DNA from: Pseudomonadota bacterium
GTDB lineage: Bacteria; Desulfobacterota; Syntrophia; Syntrophales; JADFWA01
Direction: 5' to 3'
DNA length: 5,330 bases
Assembly (NCBI GenBank): GCA_030612385.1
Contig: JAUWNZ010000102.1
Span: forward strand, 1 to 5,330
Below the pieces are notes generated by a model. That model searched no databases. It saw nothing but the letters and a program-made list of their open reading frames with translations, and had not been told where the DNA came from. Position 1 is the first letter of the stretch, and the number at the start of each line of letters is the position of its first letter. The position numbers and the translations under genes were made by a program. Shown piece by piece: positions 1-5,330 of the stretch.

Positions 1-2
1 AC

Positions 3-148
3 TAGTGCCTGAACGAAAACCTTGTTCAGGCACGGTTTTGAGTTTTGGGTTTCGAGTTTTGAGTTAAAAAAAGGAAGTAATCTCAGCAAGTTAGAAATTT
101 CTAAACAAAAAGGGGAAACCATATTTCAGGGTTTTCGTTCAGACACTA
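3..148. repeat. Small element with terminal inverted repeats (MITE-like)
   Basis: Bases 3-21 (TAGTGCCTGAACGAAAACC) reappear in reverse complement at 130-148 with a single mismatch (18 of 19). The enclosed 146 bases encode nothing convincing. Inside are a perfect 14-bp palindrome at 91-104 (TTAGAAATTTCTAA) and a T/G-rich stretch at 34-65 made of degenerate GAGTTTTG units. Inverted ends around a short non-coding body are typical of miniature inverted-repeat elements, but no target-site duplication can be tested because the left end lies only two bases from the window edge. Chance is unlikely for the inverted ends; mobility is inference. Confidence 0.5.
5..33. repeat. Perfect 10-bp hairpin at left edge
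   Basis: GTGCCTGAAC (5-14) and GTTCAGGCAC (24-33) are perfect reverse complements around a 9-base loop. The stem is followed by GGTTTTGAGTTTTG, which is T-rich but not an uninterrupted T-run. It could be a weak rho-independent terminator for a gene left of the window. Equally, it could be part of the inverted-repeat element it overlaps, since the left arm is shared with the 3-21/130-148 repeat and the two pairings exclude each other. Confidence 0.45.
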
Positions 149-235
149 ACTACTCAGGTGGACAGGCTGAAGACTGCGTAGGAAAAGCGGGAATATTGCA
201 CACTTTATAGTAGACCCAGTGTCAAGGCAGACATC

Positions 236-267
236 GTCAAGTGGTCAAGTAGTCGAGTGGTTAAGTG
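236..267. repeat. Four-copy 8-bp tandem repeat
   Basis: Four successive octamers read GTCAAGTG, GTCAAGTA, GTCGAGTG and GTTAAGTG, each differing from the GTCAAGTG consensus by at most one base. A fifth degenerate unit beginning GTTG follows. The unit length is not a multiple of three and no gene covers it, so it is a non-coding microsatellite-like repeat. Its role is unknown. Confidence 0.7.
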
Positions 268-312
268 GTTGTTATTCAAGCAAGCAGACTATTGAGAGCT
301 GAAAGGCGGGTG

Positions 313-338
313 GCATGGACAAACTCGTTTGTCCGTGC
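313..338. repeat. Strong inverted repeat / hairpin
   Basis: GGACAAAC (317-324) and GTTTGTCC (327-334) are perfect complements separated by two bases. The stem extends outward with one T-G wobble and three more pairs (GCA at 313-315 with TGC at 336-338), giving about 12 pairs. No T-run follows on the plus strand (next bases GCAATTA), so it does not look like a classical terminator. It may be an operator-like palindrome or a remnant of a repeat; it lies about 85 bases upstream of the thioesterase start. Confidence 0.5.
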
Positions 339-412
339 GCAATTACCCAAGCTGAAAGGTGAAAGATTGAAAACCAAGATGCTCAAGTCCTTTGAGCTTT
401 GAGCTTTGATGC

Positions 413-416
413 GGAG
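413..416 (+). promoter_or_regulatory. Ribosome binding site of the thioesterase gene
   Basis: GGAG lies five bases before the ATG at 422. This is the best Shine-Dalgarno match nearby and fixes the start of the thioesterase gene there. Confidence 0.75.
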
Positions 417-421
417 ATATT

Positions 422-904
422 ATGGAAGCTAAATCTATCAAAGAGAGCAGTGTCAGCCTTTCGCATGTTATGCTTCCCCAGGATGCGAATACAATGGGAA
501 ATGTGCATGGCGGAGTTATTATGAAGCATGTAGATAATGCTGCGGCAGTTGTTGCTATCAGACATGTACGCTCCAATGCCGTTACAGCTTCCATCGACAG
601 GCTCGATTTTCACAGTCCTGTTTTTGTCGGAAACCTTCTTAAACTTAAAGCGAGTATAAACTATACAGGCAAAACTTCCATGGAAATAGGAGTTCGTGTT
701 GAAACAGAAGATCTGATCACGGGTGAGGTTCGTCACACAGCCTCGGCTTATTTAACCTTTGTGGCTCTGGATGAAAACGGCAGACCAAAGGAGATCCCCC
801 CTGTAATAATTGAATCAGACAAAGAAATCAGACGAAGTCGTGAAGCTGCCGAAAGAAGAAGAATAAGACTTGCCGAGAGACAGAGTGAAGAAAGATGGAG
901 GTAA
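422..904 (+). CDS. Acyl-CoA thioesterase, hotdog fold (YciA/YkhA/BFIT-like)
   Basis: This 160-residue protein should hydrolyse acyl-CoA thioesters to free fatty acid and CoA in the cytoplasm. Residues 16-42 carry the family core: a Pro-Gln-Asp-Ala-Asn loop (19-23), then His-Gly-Gly (29-31), then the long helix with Asp38, the expected catalytic acid of YciA-type enzymes. Asn23 and His29 sit where active-site residues are usual. The second signature, VTASIDRLDFHSPVFVGNLL at 54-73, matches the beta strand that lines the CoA pocket. There is a single hotdog domain to about residue 120, so the enzyme should oligomerise. Length is normal for the single-domain members. The last 30 residues are highly charged and rich in Arg and Glu, probably a helical tail. 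The start is supported by GGAG five bases upstream. Chain-length preference cannot be told. It probably forms its own transcription unit. Confidence 0.9.
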   Translation: MEAKSIKESSVSLSHVMLPQDANTMGNVHGGVIMKHVDNAAAVVAIRHVRSNAVTASIDRLDFHSPVFVGNLLKLKASINYTGKTSMEIGVRVETEDLITGEVRHTASAYLTFVALDENGRPKEIPPVIIESDKEIRRSREAAERRRIRLAERQSEERWR

Positions 905-983
905 GCATTCACCGCATAGAAACTATTCTTGTAAGCCGGGAAACAAATGAAAATCCCCTATGAACTCCCCCTTTAGAAATTAA

Positions 984-1011
984 TCGTTACACATATCCGT
1001 TTGTGAAACGA
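984..1011. repeat. Imperfect hairpin in spacer
   Basis: TCGTT (984-988) pairs with AACGA (1007-1011) and, after one A-A mismatch, CACA (990-993) pairs with TGTG (1002-1005), leaving an 8-base loop. It lies 80 bases after the thioesterase stop and has no T-run, so a terminator role is doubtful. Confidence 0.35.
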
Positions 1012-1030
1012 CCTGTCCCGCAAATAACTC

Positions 1031-1049
1031 CCTCTCCTCGAGGGGGAGG
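1031..1049 (+). terminator. Possible weak terminator hairpin after the thioesterase gene
   Basis: CCTCTCC (1031-1037) can pair with GGGGAGG (1043-1049), with one T-G wobble, around TCGAGG or a shorter loop. The core CCTCGAGG is self-complementary. The stem is GC-rich but is followed only by TTTC, so intrinsic termination would be weak. It could equally be a remnant of a GC-rich intergenic repeat. Confidence 0.25.
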
Positions 1050-1250
1050 TTTCAGGCTGGCTGGGGAAACCGGCAGACAAGATCAAATCGAAGACTTAAC
1101 AGAAGACTAATCATTGCCTCGTGAAAATATTCACGCAAAACACGCAAAGAACAACAAAAGCAAGAACCTGGAACCATCTTCTCAAACAGCCTTCTTTGAA
1201 TCCTTCCGGGACGGCAAATTTTATCAAGGTGACCCCACTGGTTTTTACAA

Positions 1251-1255
1251 AGAGG
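1251..1255 (+). promoter_or_regulatory. Ribosome binding site that decides the LolA-like start
   Basis: AGAGG lies six bases before the ATG at 1262 and is the only well-placed Shine-Dalgarno sequence for this frame. It favours 1262 over the upstream GTG at 1121, and the residues that follow form a signal peptide directly at the new N-terminus. Confidence 0.75.
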
Positions 1256-1261
1256 TATAAT

Positions 1262-2023
1262 ATGCGAAAAATTATTATGATGGTTCTTTTCTTGTCATTG
1301 TTGCCCTGTTACGGTTTAGCTGAATGTGCACAGGCTCAGGATGCACAGGCTATTGTTGAGGCGAGCTTCAATTATATGCGGGAAAAAACATCGGTTTCCA
1401 CGGTAGACATGATTATTTATCGACCCGATTGGAAGAGGGCGATGACGATCAAAGCATGGACGAAAGGACAGGACCAGAGTATATTCTGGATCATCATGCC
1501 ACCCAAAGACAAGGGCAATGGTACGCTGAAGAAAAAGCGTGAAATGTGGATATATAACCCCAAGGTCAATCGTGTCATCAAGCTTCCGCCTTCAATGATG
1601 TCCCAGGCCTGGATGGGATCGGATTTTTCCAACGATGACCTCTCCAAGACGGACAGCCTGCTTACCGATTATATCCATACCATTATCGGCGCCGAAACCG
1701 ATGAAGGGGGAAAAGTATATGTTATCAAATCCATGCCCAAACCGGAAGCTCCGGTCGTATGGGGAATGCAGAAGCTCAAGATTCGTGAGGACCATATATT
1801 TCTCGAACAGGAATTCTTTGATGAAGACCTTCAGCCCGTCAAAATTCTGACAACGGGAAAGATCGGGATGATGGGGAAGAAACTGTTTCCCCGTGTGTGG
1901 AAAATGCAAAAACACGCTGTTGAAGATGAATACACCATTCTGGAATACAGGGAACTTTCGTTTAATATAGACGTACCGGACAACCTTTTTTCAGTCTCTT
2001 CTTTAAAAACTCCCAGAAGGTAG
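1262..2023 (+). CDS. Secreted outer membrane lipoprotein-sorting protein (COG2834/LolA-like)
   Basis: With the start at 1262 this is a 253-residue protein, the usual size of the family. Residues 1-20 or 1-25 form a signal peptide: Arg-Lys after Met, then a hydrophobic core ending in YGLA, with possible cleavage after Ala20 or after the AQA at 23-25. Cys22 is preceded by LAE, which is a poor lipobox, so a soluble periplasmic protein is more likely than a lipoprotein. The mature part is strand-rich, as expected of a LolA-like half-barrel, and carries the family signature PPSMMSQAWMGSDFSNDDL at 109-127, just after the strand WIYNPKVNRVIKL. Members of this family are thought to bind lipid or lipidated cargo between the membranes. 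Only 8 bases separate its stop from the next permease start, so the two are almost certainly co-transcribed and it is the likely partner of that transporter. The cargo is not known. Confidence 0.85.
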   Translation: MRKIIMMVLFLSLLPCYGLAECAQAQDAQAIVEASFNYMREKTSVSTVDMIIYRPDWKRAMTIKAWTKGQDQSIFWIIMPPKDKGNGTLKKKREMWIYNPKVNRVIKLPPSMMSQAWMGSDFSNDDLSKTDSLLTDYIHTIIGAETDEGGKVYVIKSMPKPEAPVVWGMQKLKIREDHIFLEQEFFDEDLQPVKILTTGKIGMMGKKLFPRVWKMQKHAVEDEYTILEYRELSFNIDVPDNLFSVSSLKTPRR

Positions 2024-2031
2024 AAAAAATC

Positions 2032-3270
2032 ATGTCCATCGATATGAAAATGGCATGGCGTAATATCTGGCGTAATCCCAGGCGGTCGATTTTAACCATG
2101 GCCGCCATTGCTTTTGCCTGTTTGCTCCTTGTTTTTATGCTGTCATGGCAGTTTGGCTCCTATGATACGATGATTAATTCCGCAGTGAAGATTCACACAG
2201 GCCATCTGCAAATACAGGCAAAAGGATATCAGGACAGAAAGAGTATCCGCCTGGTTGTCCCTGACCCGACGCGGGTAGGCGAGGTTCTGAAGGACATACC
2301 TGAGGTGGATGAATATACCTTTCGTGCAAATGCCTTTTCTCTGGTTTCATCCATGGATCGAACCTATGGGATCATGGTGACCGGTATCGATCCCGGCAGG
2401 GAGGCAAAGGTATCGACGATTGAGCATTTGATTCGACAGGGGAAATATCTTTCCGACAGTGATATCAACAAGGCTTTGATCGGAGAGCTCCTTGCGAAAA
2501 ATCTGAAGGTAACCCTGGGTGATGAATTGGTTGTACTGGGTCAGGGGCGAGATGGTTCTGTTGCGGCAACGGTCACGACGGTTGAGGGAATTTTCAGTTC
2601 CGGACAGGACGTTTTAGATCGTTCCTCAATGCAGATTACCCTAAAGGACTTTCAAGATATATATGCTATGCGCGGAGCGGTTCATGAGGTGGTAATACTT
2701 GGCAAATCGCTCAATGCTGTGCAGAAGATAAAGGAGACGGTTGTTGCTGAGATTCGGAAAATCGACAATAATCATCACCTTGCTGTCTTAGACTGGATGG
2801 AACTCTTGCCAGGCCTGGTCGAAGGCATTCAAATGGATATGTACAGCGGTCTCATCTTCTATTTGATTCTGGTCATTGTTGTTGCATTCAGTATCCTGAA
2901 TACCTTTCTCATGTCCATCTTCGAAAGAACCAGGGAATTCGGTGTTATGCTGGCCATCGGGACAACGCCGGGGCGATTGATGAAATTGCTGTTGCTGGAA
3001 TCGACGACAATGACAATGCTTGGCATTATTGTCGGAATCATCGCCGGCAGTTTGATTACGTGGTATTTTCAGATTCACGGCATCGTTATTTCGGGAGCAT
3101 CCGATATAATGAGCCGGTTCGGTATACCTGAAAGGATGTATCCCCGGCTTTCACTGCGCTCCCTCGTGATCGGACCGGGTGTTGTCTTGATCATAACATT
3201 CCTGACCGCCCTGTATCCGGCCATGAAAGTTCGACATTTCCACCCGGTTGAAGCAATGAAAGCAGTTTGA
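2032..3270 (+). CDS. ABC transporter permease, LolC/LolE/MacB type (FtsX domain), first copy
   Basis: This 412-residue inner membrane protein has the four-helix layout of the LolC/LolE/MacB permeases. The N-terminal motif AWRNIWRNPRRS (8-19) precedes helix 1 (about 20-42). A large periplasmic domain follows (about 43-272), then helix 2 (about 273-297), helix 3 (about 317-345) and helix 4 (about 376-398). The cytoplasmic stretch between helices 2 and 3 contains ERTREFGVMLAIG (298-310), the FtsX-family coupling segment that contacts the ATPase. Such permeases do not pass substrate through a pore. They convert ATP hydrolysis into motion of the periplasmic domain, extracting lipoproteins or driving periplasmic partners. 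The start at 2032 follows AGAAGG at 2015-2020, which overlaps the preceding stop codon, with an 11-base spacing that is slightly long; Met5 and Met7 are alternatives. It is probably one half of a heterodimer with the next gene. Confidence 0.9.
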   Translation: MSIDMKMAWRNIWRNPRRSILTMAAIAFACLLLVFMLSWQFGSYDTMINSAVKIHTGHLQIQAKGYQDRKSIRLVVPDPTRVGEVLKDIPEVDEYTFRANAFSLVSSMDRTYGIMVTGIDPGREAKVSTIEHLIRQGKYLSDSDINKALIGELLAKNLKVTLGDELVVLGQGRDGSVAATVTTVEGIFSSGQDVLDRSSMQITLKDFQDIYAMRGAVHEVVILGKSLNAVQKIKETVVAEIRKIDNNHHLAVLDWMELLPGLVEGIQMDMYSGLIFYLILVIVVAFSILNTFLMSIFERTREFGVMLAIGTTPGRLMKLLLLESTTMTMLGIIVGIIAGSLITWYFQIHGIVISGASDIMSRFGIPERMYPRLSLRSLVIGPGVVLIITFLTALYPAMKVRHFHPVEAMKAV

Positions 3271-3339
3271 GCTATCGGTAATGCCGGCTACGTGTTGCAG
3301 AAAAGTAATGCTGAAAGCTTATATGAAAGGTTTCCCTAA

Positions 3340-4563
3340 ATGTTCTTCCAGTTAGCATGGCGTAATATCTGGCGAAACCCGAGGCGGACCGCCGTCATCA
3401 TGACAGCGATTGTTATAGGGGTCTGGAGTATGATCTTCCTGGGCGCTCTCATGAGGGGTATGACCGATCAAATGGTCAGAAATGGTATTTCAACCCTGAC
3501 CGGACACATTCAGGTGCATCGCAAGGGTTACCGGAACGATCCTGTTATTGAAAACAGTATGACCGATCCTCGGCAAGTAGTGAGTACTCTGGAAAAAACT
3601 TTACCGTCGGATGTTCGGTGGTCATCACGAGTGCGGGTTAATGCCGTTGTCAGCAATGCCCGGCACACGGCGGGGATAACTTTCGCAGGAATTAACCCGT
3701 CACAGGAGGCAGAAATTTCATTCATCGGAACATCTGTCACGGAAGGACGATACCTGAAGGATGATGATACATACGGAATCGTTGTGGGTAAGGCCCTGGC
3801 AGAGAAATTTGGGACGAAGTTAGGACGTAAAATGCTGGTTATGTCCCAGGATACGGATAAGGAAATCGCATCACGGGCCTTCCGAATTGTCGGAATATTC
3901 AGGGCTGAAATGGAAGCGACGGAAAAAGAGTTCGTTTTCGTTACCATGCAGGCCGCACAACGTATGCTCAAGATGAAAAACGGAATTTCTGAAATATCCC
4001 TGTTACTGCCGGATGCCAAAGACGTCGACACGGTGGCTGACTCCCTGCGCGCCGTTCTGCCTGCTGTCGATTACGAAGTTCTGACATGGAGGGAACTCTT
4101 GCCGTTTGTCACCGCATATTTAAATATTTATGATGGATTTATTTTTATATGGTTCATTGTTGTATTCATTGCCATGGGATTCGGTATTGTCAATACCACA
4201 TTGATGGCGGTGTTCGAGCGAATACGTGAGTTTGGCCTCTTAAAGGCATTAGGGATGAAACCGTGGTGGATCATCAAAGAGGTCCTCACCGAATCATTTT
4301 TTCTCCTGATCATTGGCATGATTATTGGTAATGCCTTGAGCTTTGTGAGTGTTTTTGCCCTGTCCAGGATCGGTATAGATCTTTCAGCCTTTGCAGCAGG
4401 TTCCGAGTATTTTGGTATATCACGGGTGATTTATCCTGCCGTTTACATGTACGATGTGATCATGGCAAATCTGGTAGTGTTTGTCCTCGGTCTTTTAGTA
4501 AGCGTTTATCCGGCTGTGAAGGCAGCTCGCTTTACACCGATAGATGCACTGGCGCAAACATAA
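3340..4563 (+). CDS. ABC transporter permease, LolC/LolE/MacB type (FtsX domain), second copy
   Basis: This 407-residue protein is a paralogue of the preceding permease with the same architecture. AWRNIWRNPRRT is at 6-17, helix 1 at about 18-38, the periplasmic domain at about 40-263, helix 2 at about 264-289, helix 3 at about 314-342 and helix 4 at about 372-395. The coupling segment ERIREFGLLKALGM is at 293-306. Both copies share TGH-[IL]-Q plus KGY just after helix 1 (54-64 here) and VLxWxELLP just before helix 2 (247-255 here). They differ enough elsewhere to be long-diverged partners and not a recent duplication, which fits a LolC/LolE-like heterodimer. GAAAGG at 3325-3330 lies nine bases before the ATG. 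The 69-base gap from the first permease shows no terminator or other feature. No stand-alone promoter is evident, so co-transcription is likely. Confidence 0.9.
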   Translation: MFFQLAWRNIWRNPRRTAVIMTAIVIGVWSMIFLGALMRGMTDQMVRNGISTLTGHIQVHRKGYRNDPVIENSMTDPRQVVSTLEKTLPSDVRWSSRVRVNAVVSNARHTAGITFAGINPSQEAEISFIGTSVTEGRYLKDDDTYGIVVGKALAEKFGTKLGRKMLVMSQDTDKEIASRAFRIVGIFRAEMEATEKEFVFVTMQAAQRMLKMKNGISEISLLLPDAKDVDTVADSLRAVLPAVDYEVLTWRELLPFVTAYLNIYDGFIFIWFIVVFIAMGFGIVNTTLMAVFERIREFGLLKALGMKPWWIIKEVLTESFFLLIIGMIIGNALSFVSVFALSRIGIDLSAFAAGSEYFGISRVIYPAVYMYDVIMANLVVFVLGLLVSVYPAVKAARFTPIDALAQT

Positions 4564-4623
4564 ACGGCCGGAGTTTAAGAGTTCAGTATCTGAAATGATC
4601 ACATACTGCTGATAACTGATTGC

Positions 4624-4838
4624 ATATATGGCATCTTTCATTTACCGGTTTACACTTTTTTTAAAAAGGCATGTATTTCTTGCCTAATCCAGGATGCCGA
4701 AACTTGAAATTAGAAATTAGATAATGCATTCTTCTGTTTTTCCCAATTTCAAGTTTCCAATTTCAGATTTCACCGGCAAGATACAAAATCAACAAAGTGT
4801 AAACTACTTTTGATTTGTCATGAAGGATGCCGCATATA
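4624..4838. repeat. Nested palindromic element (MITE-like) between permease and ATPase genes
   Basis: Four pairs of inverted repeats are nested around one centre. The outer arms at 4624-4641 and 4820-4838 match apart from one mismatch and a 2-base insertion. GTTTACACTTT (4648-4658) pairs perfectly with 4794-4804. TGTATTTCTTGCC (4672-4684) pairs with GGCAAGATACA (4775-4785) with a 2-base bulge. GAAACTTGAAATT (4699-4711) pairs perfectly with AATTTCAAGTTTC (4745-4757). An alternative inner pairing, 4706-4718 with 4759-4771, matches 11 of 13. AGGATGCCG also occurs directly at 4691-4699 and 4824-4832. The whole 215 bases can fold into one long interrupted hairpin. It encodes nothing recognisable. 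The symmetry is seen directly; classification as a mobile or repeated element is inference. Confidence 0.65.
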
Positions 4839-4851
4839 TATAACTTTATGC

Positions 4852-4856
4852 GGGAG
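4852..4856 (+). promoter_or_regulatory. Ribosome binding site of the ATPase gene
   Basis: GGGAG precedes two adjacent ATG codons, four bases before the ATG at 4861 and seven before the ATG at 4864. The second spacing is nearer the usual optimum, so 4864 is preferred; the choice changes the protein by one methionine. Confidence 0.7.
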
Positions 4857-4863
4857 TTATATG

Positions 4864-5330
4864 ATGAATATTGTTGAAACCGTTGACGTCAAAAAAACGT
4901 ATCAACAGGGGAAAGTGGAAGTAACGGCCCTTGGCGGTGTGAGTCTATCGATACAAAAAGGAAGTTTTGTTGCCCTGGCCGGTCCGTCGGGATCAGGGAA
5001 AACCACATTGCTGAACATGATCGGTGGTTTGGATTCTCCCGATTCAGGTCGCATTGTTGTAAACGGCAACGCGCTGGAGAAGATGAGTCAAACGGAGCTG
5101 GCCGGCTTGCGGCTGCACAATATCGGTTTTATTTTTCAGGCGTATAATCTGATTCCCGTTCTGTCCGCCCTGGAAAACGTGGAATTTGTCATGCTTCTTC
5201 AAGGCATTCCTTCTGCTGAGCGACGAGATCGCGCAATGTCCATATTAGACGATGTGGGTCTGGAAGGGACGTATAATCGTCGTCCGGCTGAGTTATCCGG
5301 GGGACAACAGCAGCGGGTAGCAGTTGCCCG
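4864..5330 (+). CDS. ABC transporter ATP-binding protein, LolD/MacB type (partial, cut by window edge)
   Basis: The first 155 codons of a cytoplasmic ABC ATPase are present and the frame is still open at the right edge. Family members run to roughly 220-235 residues, so about a third is missing, including the Walker B motif, D-loop and switch histidine. Visible motifs are the aromatic A-loop Tyr13, Walker A GPSGSGKT (40-47), the Q-loop Gln92 in FIFQAYNL, and the ABC signature LSGGQQQR (144-151). The stretch FIFQAYNLIPVLSALENVEF is typical of the LolD/MacB/FtsE-like group that partners four-helix permeases. It therefore probably powers the two upstream permeases. It is separated from them by a 300-base spacer holding a palindromic element, so it may be translated from a processed or separately initiated transcript. 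Confidence 0.92.
   Translation, partial: MNIVETVDVKKTYQQGKVEVTALGGVSLSIQKGSFVALAGPSGSGKTTLLNMIGGLDSPDSGRIVVNGNALEKMSQTELAGLRLHNIGFIFQAYNLIPVLSALENVEFVMLLQGIPSAERRDRAMSILDDVGLEGTYNRRPAELSGGQQQRVAVA

Larger units (their letters stand above)
149..421. other. Gene-poor leader region rich in degenerate repeats
   Basis: No convincing reading frame is present in either strand. The stretch holds the tandem repeat at 236-267, the hairpin at 313-338, a direct repeat AGCTGAAAGG at 297-306 and 350-359, and a 7-base tandem CTTTGAG at 390-396 and 397-403 with a partial third copy to 409. GCTCAA (381-386) can also pair with TTGAGC (392-397). The composition looks like decayed intergenic repeats. I see no clear promoter for the downstream thioesterase gene. 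Confidence 0.5.
905..1261. other. Gene-poor spacer with hairpins and short repeats
   Basis: These 357 bases separate the thioesterase from the transport cluster. They contain two imperfect hairpins (984-1011 and 1031-1049), C-rich runs around 954-973, and a direct repeat CACGCAAA at 1132-1139 and 1141-1148. The reading frame of the next gene stays open back to a GTG at 1121, but that upstream part is non-conserved in appearance, lacks a ribosome binding site and lies in repeat-like sequence, so I treat it as non-coding. A promoter for the transport cluster is expected here, but I cannot pinpoint one. Confidence 0.5.

Noticed and set aside
22..210. Plus-strand reading frame of 62 codons
   Set aside because: It starts at a TTG inside the left-edge hairpin, runs through repeat and homopolymer sequence, and its product shows no recognisable domain or ribosome binding site.
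236..409. CRISPR-like array in the leader region
   Set aside because: The repeats are 7-10 bases long, either directly tandem or unevenly spaced. There are no unique spacers of regular length and no cas genes.
383..736. Minus-strand frames over the thioesterase gene (also 343-594)
   Set aside because: Both are antisense shadows of a clearly conserved enzyme gene, with no ribosome binding site and no family features.
3528..4031. 167-codon minus-strand frame inside the second permease
   Set aside because: It is the longest antisense frame, but its Ser/Thr/Ile-rich composition is what the complement of the permease periplasmic domain gives. The plus-strand protein is unmistakable.
4582..4608. 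Short inverted repeats after the second permease stop (TTCAG/CTGAA and CAGTAT/ATACTG)
   Set aside because: Stems are only 5-6 bp, AT-rich and without a following T-run, so a terminator is not supported.
4810..4840. Possible promoter before the ATPase (TTGATT at 4810-4815 with an AT-rich TATATA at 4835-4840)
   Set aside because: The spacing of 19 is long and the AT-rich box is part of the palindrome's outer arm, so a match is expected by composition. It is too weak to annotate.
2032..5330. Classical MacB or lolCDE assignment
   Set aside because: MacB fuses the ATPase and permease in one chain, whereas here they are separate. Canonical lolCDE gene symbols are not justified because the cargo and the identity of each permease cannot be shown.

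Overview
The window reads as a chromosomal segment of a Gram-negative bacterium. Three points support this: a secreted LolA-like protein, two LolC/LolE/MacB-type permeases, and a LolD/MacB-type ATPase, all parts of cell-envelope trafficking in diderm bacteria. The moderate base composition, the long gene-poor spacers full of short degenerate repeats, and the gene content would suit a member of the Desulfobacterota (former Deltaproteobacteria). That placement is an impression and not proven by the sequence. All recognised genes lie on the plus strand.

Layout. Bases 1-421 hold no convincing gene. They contain a small element with near-perfect inverted ends (3-148), a four-copy 8-bp tandem repeat (236-267), a strong hairpin (313-338) and further short repeats running up to the first ribosome binding site. 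Bases 422-904 encode a hotdog-fold acyl-CoA thioesterase. Bases 905-1261 are a second gene-poor spacer with two imperfect hairpins and a short direct repeat. From 1262 to the right edge there is a co-directional envelope transport cluster: a secreted LolA-like protein (1262-2023), a first four-helix FtsX/LolE-type permease (2032-3270), a second paralogous permease (3340-4563), a 300-base spacer dominated by a nested palindromic element (4624-4838), and the start of the ATPase gene (4864 to the edge, truncated).

How they work together. The two permeases look like the two halves of a heterodimeric mechanotransmitting ABC transporter. The ATPase would power it from the cytoplasm, and the LolA-like protein would work in the periplasm, possibly as the acceptor or carrier of a lipid or lipoprotein cargo. 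This resembles LolCDE plus LolA, but the secreted protein belongs to the COG2834-type 'outer membrane lipoprotein-sorting' family and is not a classical LolA. The cargo cannot be read from the sequence. The thioesterase is separated by about 360 bases and is probably an independent housekeeping gene.

The most notable item beyond the genes is the roughly 215-bp nested palindrome between the second permease and the ATPase. It looks like a MITE-type or hairpin repeat element, and it may affect how the ATPase is co-expressed with its permeases.
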